Positions 58,077 through 64,000 of a DNA stretch of 64,000 nucleotides are shown in pieces. How positions within the stretch are numbered: the first letter of the stretch is position 1; every line of letters begins with the position of its first letter. Both the position numbers and the translations under genes were made by a program. This DNA comes from Rutidosis leptorrhynchoides (lineage: Eukaryota; Streptophyta; Magnoliopsida; Asterales; Asteraceae). Below the pieces are notes generated by a model, which had not been told where the DNA came from, ran no database searches, and was given only the letters and a program-made list of their open reading frames with translations. The stretch lies in assembly GCF_046630445.1 (NCBI RefSeq), contig NC_092341.1, forward strand, positions 257,964,001 through 258,028,000, in the 5' to 3' direction.

Positions 58077-58803
58077 TTATGAAGACGAAGTTGGAATCTG
58101 GTAAACAGACTTAACTTTAGATTCAAGCGTAGAGACGTATTTATCAAGCATTGAAACTACAACTTCTAGATCCGTCACTTGCTGTTCTATAGCATCAATT
58201 TGCTGAACATACTCATCAAAATTCTCACTTTTCGCCTTCAATCGTTCCACAAAAACTCTCAAACCGGCAGCAACATCACCAAAGCCATTGTACTCTTCCG
58301 CAACTTTAAGATTCATACTTTCCAACAATTTGAGGACATTATTTGTACCCTAGAGAAACATATTAACCAGCCACAATTTGTCAATTCCACTGTAAATCGT
58401 CTTAATACTAATTCTAATTAGGGCTGTAAATGAGCCAAGCTACTCGAGCACGACTCGTTAAAAACTCGATTCGAGCCGAGCCTAAACAAGCTCGAGCCCA
58501 AGCTTGAACATGTTTTTAGGATCGATTACTAAACGAGCTCGATTACACGAGGAGGACTATCATATGACCAATTTACATTTAAAAGAGGTCCATGAAACCT
58601 CCTAAATAAGAATCACTATCATTCCTAAAACATGTAATTTCATAATCATATATGAGTCTACATCTTGCAACTTCTAAAGAAGCAAGTTAAAATAGAACCT
58701 GAAGATCGCCTTTGACCATGGCGGAAACATTCGTAAAAAGATCATTAAAAGCTTCAGTGAGTTCATCACGCTGCTCTTGTGTCACCACCACATTTTCTTC
58801 CAT
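58077..58803 (-). CDS. BLOS2: BLOC-1 subunit 2 homologue (BLOS2-like)
   Basis: Two coding exons: 58,803-58,699 (35 codons, MEENVVVTQEQ...) and 58,349-58,077 (90 codons plus stop), giving 125 aa. The splice sites CAG|GTTCTA and CTAG|GGT keep codon phase 0. GTNNVLKLLESMNLKVAEEY and FGDVAAGLRVFVERLKAKS are characteristic of BLOS2, and the protein is mostly helical/coiled-coil with a C-terminal heptad stretch (about 75-115). In plants BLOS2 is a subunit of a BLOC-1-like complex acting in endosome-to-vacuole trafficking. A 5' UTR exon is likely at about 59,089-59,165, spliced (donor GTAATAAT) to 58,815. Confidence 0.88.
58421..58545. repeat. hAT MITE fragment in the BLOS2 intron
   Basis: Starts GGGCTGTAAATGAGCC and continues with CTCGAGC/GCTCGAG-rich sequence, the typical left end of a common plant hAT MITE. 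No matching right end or TSD was found. Confidence 0.45.
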
Positions 58804-58815
58804 TGCAATTAAATC

Positions 58816-59247
58816 CTAAAATTACAGTGTAATGACAGTAATCAGCTGTAACATAATATTATGTAATTAATCTAAAAAATATGTTAATCGCCAACGTATC
58901 ACGTTTCATTTTTCACAAGATTAAAGCGTTACAAATAAACCCTAGCTGTGGAGTTAATCAACGAAAACAGGTCAAGATAGAATAAACCCTGGCTAATGAG
59001 AGTATCTAACTTTCACTATCGATGTATGATTGATTGGTTTCATTTTAATAATTTATTTGCAACATATAAAAGCAAATTGAATTATTACCAGTAGAATAAG
59101 ACGTCGGAGCTGCTGGCCGAGATAATCGCCGGCGTAAATATCCGTGAAGGTTACATCGGAATAATTAAAGGGATTTTTTAGAAGTGGGGTACAAGTGTAG
59201 TCCCTTGACTTATAATTAATGACAATTATTGTTCTTTATGGTTTAAA
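58816..59247 (-). promoter_or_regulatory. BLOS2 5' UTR intron, 5' UTR exon and promoter region
   Basis: Inferred 5' UTR intron 59,088-58,816 and first exon about 59,165-59,089, GC-richer than its surroundings. The stretch between it and the Helitron-like element at 59,248 is the likely promoter, with no clear core elements. Confidence 0.45.
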
Positions 59248-59890
59248 CTAGAAAAAAAAAAATTGGCCGCGCGATGCGGCGGTGCTTTTCGGGTTGTATA
59301 TATATATTTTTTAACGTAAAGTAAAAAACGGGACGAGATCGTTGATATCATATAACTAGGTTGGGTTATTTATTATATGTGTATGTATATGTATGAAAGA
59401 TAGGGCGAAATATTTATTGTTTTTCAGAAACATCCATTTCGTGTATAGTTAGCTCCGCTGTGATCGTAGAATTATTTCGAGTTAAATGGTGGTGTCGGAG
59501 AAATTTAACTCGCGGCGAGTTGATTATATGTGTATGTATATTTATGAAAGATAGCCCGAAATATGTATCGTTTTTCAAAAAGTATCCGTTTCGAGTATTA
59601 TTAGTTCCGATGTGTTCGTAAAATTATTTCGAGTTGAATGGTAGCCTCGGAAAAATTTAACTCGCGGCGAGCGAGAAGTTATAACCCTTTAAAAATTTGG
59701 GTGGGGTTTGTTTAAGTTTTTTAATTAAAAAATCATTTTATGTTTTACCCTCGTATTTTAGGGGATAAGTTGTATTATGGGCAAAAGTTTTGGGGGTGAT
59801 ATTTTTTTTTTTTTTTTTTATTGTTGTTGTTGTTTGGAAAGAGATAGTATGTCAAAACGACCAATTTTTCCACCTCTTTTATTATATAGG
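59248..59890 (-). mobile_element. Short non-autonomous Helitron-like element 2
   Basis: Minus-strand 3' end: CCGC/GCGG-rich hairpin, A/T-rich spacer and CTAG followed by T (59,251-59,247). 5' end CCTATATAATAAAAG at 59,890 (TC mutated to CC). It shares blocks with copy 1, e.g. 'atgtatgaaagatagcc' and 'ttatttcgagttgaa'. It contains an internal tandem duplication of about 150 bp (about 59,370-59,520 and 59,521-59,665). Confidence 0.55.
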
Positions 59891-59896
59891 TATAAT

Positions 59897-60299
59897 CACT
59901 GTTGTAAAAAAACTCGATTACTCGCCGATTAATCTTCGATTAATCATTTTTAAGAACAATCCGTTCCGTTTTTCCAAAATCCGTTTAATTAATCGGTCAA
60001 CGTCAATTGATGGGTCAAAATCGAATTTGTTAATCAAAGCCGGTCAATGTCAACATTGATCAATATTTTAACATGAATTTAAACTATAACTTTATAGTTT
60101 TTAAACAAAATGAACAATTTTAGACAATTACGTTGAAGTTTATGCTTATGTTTATTGTTTTCTTCTATATTTACAAATATAATTTTTGAAATATAATATT
60201 TAAATGTATAAAGTACAATCCGATTAATCTCCGAATTGACGATTACTCCTTCAAAAGTCCCGACCGATTATTCCCCGAATAGCGAATTTTGCAACCTTG
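59897..60299. mobile_element. hAT MITE between BLOS2 and the Furry-like gene
   Basis: 403 bp with ends CACTGTTGTAAAA and TTTTGCAACCTTG, flanked by a perfect 8-bp duplication GGTATAAT (59,889-59,896 and 60,300-60,307). It inserted right at the 5' edge of Helitron-like copy 2. Confidence 0.85.
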
Positions 60300-60307
60300 G
60301 GTATAAT

Positions 60308-61020
60308 GACAATTACCCAAACACTAAGGGTATTTCGGTAATTAGCCACAAAACGATTTGCAATGGATGACGGTACAGCTCTGCGGACATCATCAATCAT
60401 CAATTGTGTAAAAACTGTTACAAAATTACTGTATCATATACTGTACTCCACTATTTATTACAGTAATTAAATTAAAATTAATCTTTAATTTAACGTTTAA
60501 TCTTTGATCTTTGATTCTAAGTTTTCGAGATCACACGGACAAAAAGGAAGAAGCAGTAGTTGCAGCAAAAGTCTTTGTACAAACAATTTGTAGTCAACAA
60601 TCGCTAGTAAGTTAGGGTTTCAAATTTTCAGTTCCTTGCATAAGTACCGTACTCTTAACTTGCGTACTCGAGTTCGAGTTCTAGGGTTTCAATTTTCAAT
60701 TCTTACGTAAGCAACAACTAGCCTATCAATTTCGTTAATCAATATCGTAATTTGTGATTTCTAGTACACATTATTTTGTTATGTGTTTTGACATTAGCAG
60801 TAGCTGATTTGAGTTTGAAATCAGAAATAGATCAGTTGCAGTAGTTAATTTGAGTTTGAAATCAGAAATAGATCAGGGTATCTTGCTGTTAGTTCTTTGA
60901 AATCCTTTAAATAAAAAAATTGAACCAATTTAAACGATGATTAAATGTATTTCAGGATCGTAAATTTGGTTATGAAGTGATAACAGCTGAAATCATAATT
61001 TATTTTGTCGGTTAAAGAAG
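60308..61020 (+). promoter_or_regulatory. Furry-like gene promoter and 5' UTR
   Basis: A 5' UTR exon probably ends at 60,606 before GTAAGT and resumes at 60,956 after TTTCAG, giving a 349-bp leader intron. The second UTR segment has a tiny upstream ORF (ATG, AAG, stop) at about 60,972. A near-duplicated stretch 'ttgagtttgaaatcagaaa' occurs twice near 60,810 and 60,850. Confidence 0.5.
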
Positions 61021-63880
61021 ATGAAGGCCGGAACTGCGGCAAAGCTAATTGTAGATGCATTGTTGCAAAGATTTCTTCCTCTTGCGAGACGTCGAATTGA
61101 AACAGCACAAGCTCAGGTCAAAGTTGTTTGATTTAGTTATTAGCATCTGTATTTATATATTTGATTTTGGATTGTGAGTTGAGGATACCGATATCGATGA
61201 AGATATATATAGGGTTTTCTGTGTAGATAGTTATATTTTAAAATTTGTCTGTATGTTTTTTTCAATTGGTTTTCGGGTTTGGGTAAAGTTTTGGTAAGAG
61301 TCTGTAATTTTGAGGACATACGCTGAAAATGTATCGGTTCAATAAAGTTGAAACTATTTTGTTAGCCCTAAAGTTCTCCATAGCCATGAGTTGTTTTCTG
61401 GTTCACCGGAGAAACGAAATATAGGGTTTTGGTTGTTGGATAATCATATACAGGGACAAGTTTGATTCTTTCGTTTACAAATATAAAGAAAGGAAGACTT
61501 ATAGTTGATAATATGATTTGTTGTCCAAAAAGTATTATTTGGGGATATTTATTAGGGAAGATAAGGCCAAAACGTTATTTTTTGAAGTATCGTAGTATTG
61601 ACTGTTCAAGTAGTTAGGAGTTTGACTGATTTGCTATTCTGGTCAATTTCTATAGATTTGCTCAATTTACAGACTGAGCTTCTAATGGATCCCGATATAC
61701 AAAGAACTTTTAGTTTATTTTTATTAGTATCTTCTTTTGCACGTGAAGTTTGTTTATTTGTTAATCAAGCTTTGGTTTCTATGAACAAAATTTCTCATGT
61801 TTTTTAAATCACATTTGGAAAATTACAGGATGGACAATACCTTAGGCCATCAGACCCTGCGTACGAGCAAGTATTGGATTCGTTAGCCATGGTGGCACGC
61901 CACACACCTGTGCCTCTTCTTGAAGCGCTTCTTCGATGGAGAGAGACGTGAGTCCCTAAACTCGTTGACTTTAGCTTAAAATACATTTATTGCACGTGAT
62001 AGTTTCATGTACTACAATTCAAAAACTTGCAATGAATGAACTTTTGGATCAATCAATGTGATTAATATCTTCACACTTACTAAATTAGTTTTCACGTTTG
62101 AGATTTTGTCAATAGTTAGCTTGCTTAAGTTTATCTTCCTTAACGGATTCTTGTTAAAAGAAAGTTTTTTTTTTAAAGGTCATGTTATATGCTAGAGAAG
62201 ACCCACATACATTTTATTGGCATCATCATAATATACTTTTTAAGTCTATTTGTAAGGAGTTTGACCATATCTTTCTTTGCAGTGAATCACCAAAAGGTGC
62301 AAATGATGCATCTACATTCCAAAGAAAGGTTTGTTTGACTTGATATACATTTGTCAACGTCATCTTCCCGTTAGAGCGTTAACTTATCTGTATCCCTATC
62401 AAAACAGCTTGCAGTGGAGTGTATTTTTTGCTCAGCATGTATTCGATTTGTGGAATGTTGTCCACAAGAAGGACTTACAGGTTCAGTATTTAAATAGTTA
62501 TATTCAGCGTCCCTATAAAGTAATTTGTAAGCGTTCTGATATTGAAATGTGTGTTCAATCACTGCAGAAAAACTCTGGATCGGACTTGAAAACTTTGTGT
62601 TTGATTGGCTGATAAATGCTGACAGGTAACACTCAATTGGCTGTTAAATCTGTATCTTTTATCATGTATCTCAATGCATCGTGTTCAAACAATCATTGTG
62701 GACTGATGTAATCAGTATACATTCTTTTTCATCTCAAGTCTCATATTTACAATGGGTAATGATCCTTACACCACTAATTTTGTCCATACATGCATTATGG
62801 TGTTGTACAGTACAACACATTAAAACATATTTACTGGTGTATGGATAAAACTTACTCTTTTTTTTTTTTTTTCTTCTGAATTTGCCTTTGTTTCTATTTG
62901 CCTCTTAATCTGGAGGCCTGTCTCATTTCACGTCTTCTGGAAACAGACCAAAATTCAGATTAAGTGACAAAGAAACAACAATTTTACTTAGTGAATTAAG
63001 AGCTGTACAGAAATAGATCATTAAGTGGAAAGTAAACAGGCCTTGGTGTAAGGGTTATGACCCATTTACAATGGTGTCATTTTGGGTAAAACATAAAGCT
63101 GAAACCTTGCTAATGTGCAGGGTTGTTAGTCAGATTGAATATCCTTCATTGGTTGATTTGCGTGGTCTTCTTTTGGACTTAGTTGCACAACTTCTCGGTG
63201 CATTATCACGTATCAGGTTCAGTTCCGTAACTGAACGTTTTTTCATGGAACTGAATACGCGCCGGATTGATACTAGTGGTGCTCGAAGTGAAACACTAAG
63301 TATCATTAATGGAATGCGCTACCTAAAGCTTGGGGTACATTCTAACAACATTTTTTTATTAGTTGTTTTCTTGTTGAAGGAAGCATGTAGTAATATTACA
63401 GTGCGATTACCTTTTTTGCAGGTGAAAACGGAGGGTGGTTTAAATGCTTCGGCTTCTTTTGTGGCTAAAGCCAACCCGCTCAACCGGGCCCCGCATAAAC
63501 GAAAAAGTGAACTTCACCATGCACTTTGCAATATGCTGTCGAACATCTTAGCACCACTTGCTGATGGCGGTAAAGGTAACTGGCCTCCTGAAGGTGTGGA
63601 CCCCGCACTTACTCTTTGGTATGAAGCCGTTGCACGAATACGAGTGCAACTTATGCACTGGACCGACAAACAAAGCAAACATATAGCTGTAAGTTGATCA
63701 CTTTGTGTTATTATTATTAATAATTACCCTCTTACATTAATTTTAATTATTATTATTATTATTATTTATAAATGTTAGGTTGCTTATCCGTTGGTGACGT
63801 TGCTTCTCTGTCTTGGTGATCCTGTTGTTTTTCTTAACAATTTTGGCCCTCATATGGAGCAATTGTACAAGCATCTTAAG
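61021..63880 (+). CDS. Furry-like cell morphogenesis protein, N-terminal part (runs off the window)
   Basis: Coding exons: 61,021-61,116; 61,829-61,947; 62,283-62,328; 62,408-62,480; 62,568-62,625; 63,121-63,334; 63,422-63,688; 63,779-63,880. All borders are GT-AG and phases agree, giving 325 codons so far. The start MKAGTAAKLIVDALLQRFLP, followed by PLLEALLRWRETESPKGAND and RRIDTSGARSETLSIINGMR, is typical of plant Furry/cell morphogenesis proteins (At5g15680-like), very large HEAT/ARM-type scaffolds of over 2,000 aa. Animal and yeast relatives (Furry, Tao3) act with NDR kinases in cell polarity; the plant role is less clear. The last exon ends in a good donor (AAG|GTAACT), so the gene continues to the right. 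Confidence 0.9.
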
Positions 63881-64000
63881 GTAACTTTTTCTTAACTTGA
63901 TTTTAGAGCTGTTTGGATTTGTGTTTTGAAACTGATTATGTGATTATTACTTCACGATGATCAGTTGACAATGTTCGATTAATAAACAACTACATTTGAA

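Overview
This is plant nuclear DNA. It has spliced genes with GT-AG introns, plant-type LTR retrotransposons (Athila-like and chromovirus-like), Helitrons and hAT MITEs. Gene and repeat style suggest a eudicot, possibly Asteraceae; the family assignment is inference. The window has two halves: a nested retrotransposon cluster (1 to 47,590) and a gene-bearing half (47,591 to 64,000).

Nested cluster. A non-autonomous LTR element, A (plus strand, right LTR 44,760-47,590), is the outermost host. Its left LTR is cut by the end of an unknown element E (1-76) and by element B (1,083-27,901, minus strand). B is a decayed chromovirus with 2.3 kb LTRs, several stop codons in its pol, and a partial second internal copy. 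B's left LTR is in turn split by element C (2,225-19,074, minus strand), a young Athila-like element. C has 1,999-bp LTRs with one difference found by eye, a 5-bp TSD (AATTT), a tRNA-Asp-type primer site, an intact 1,868-codon gag-pol, a zinc-knuckle ORF and an apparently spliced env-position gene. The gag-like ORF of A is cut by element D (28,716-41,802, plus strand), a young chromovirus. D has 3,250-bp LTRs, a TAATA TSD, an intact gag-pol, and two extra ORFs between primer site and gag: an acidic protein and an F-box protein. The rest of A carries a decayed poly(A)-binding-protein fragment and no pol.

Gene half. After A come a short Helitron, a decayed hAT-type transposase and an inverted-repeat element. 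RPOT2-like (50,378-57,650, plus, 19 coding exons, about 1,025 aa) encodes a T7-phage-type organellar RNA polymerase. The sequence resembles the dual-targeted RpoTmp type, with two in-frame N-terminal ATGs. BLOS2-like (58,077-58,803, minus) encodes a BLOC-1 subunit 2 homologue and converges on RPOT2. A second Helitron-like copy and a hAT MITE with perfect TSD follow. A Furry-like cell-morphogenesis gene starts at 61,021 (plus) and runs off the window.

Most interesting points: (i) the F-box ORF and acidic ORF inside the intact retrotransposon D; (ii) a pair of near-perfect palindromes about 20 bp upstream of a TATAAAT box in the LTRs of two unrelated families (A and C), with the same palindrome pair repeated inside C just upstream of the spliced env-position gene, suggesting an internal promoter; (iii) a captured PABP gene fragment in A; (iv) internal copies of the 3' polypurine-tract motif in D, A and C. 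All exon borders are read by eye from reading frames and GT-AG signals.
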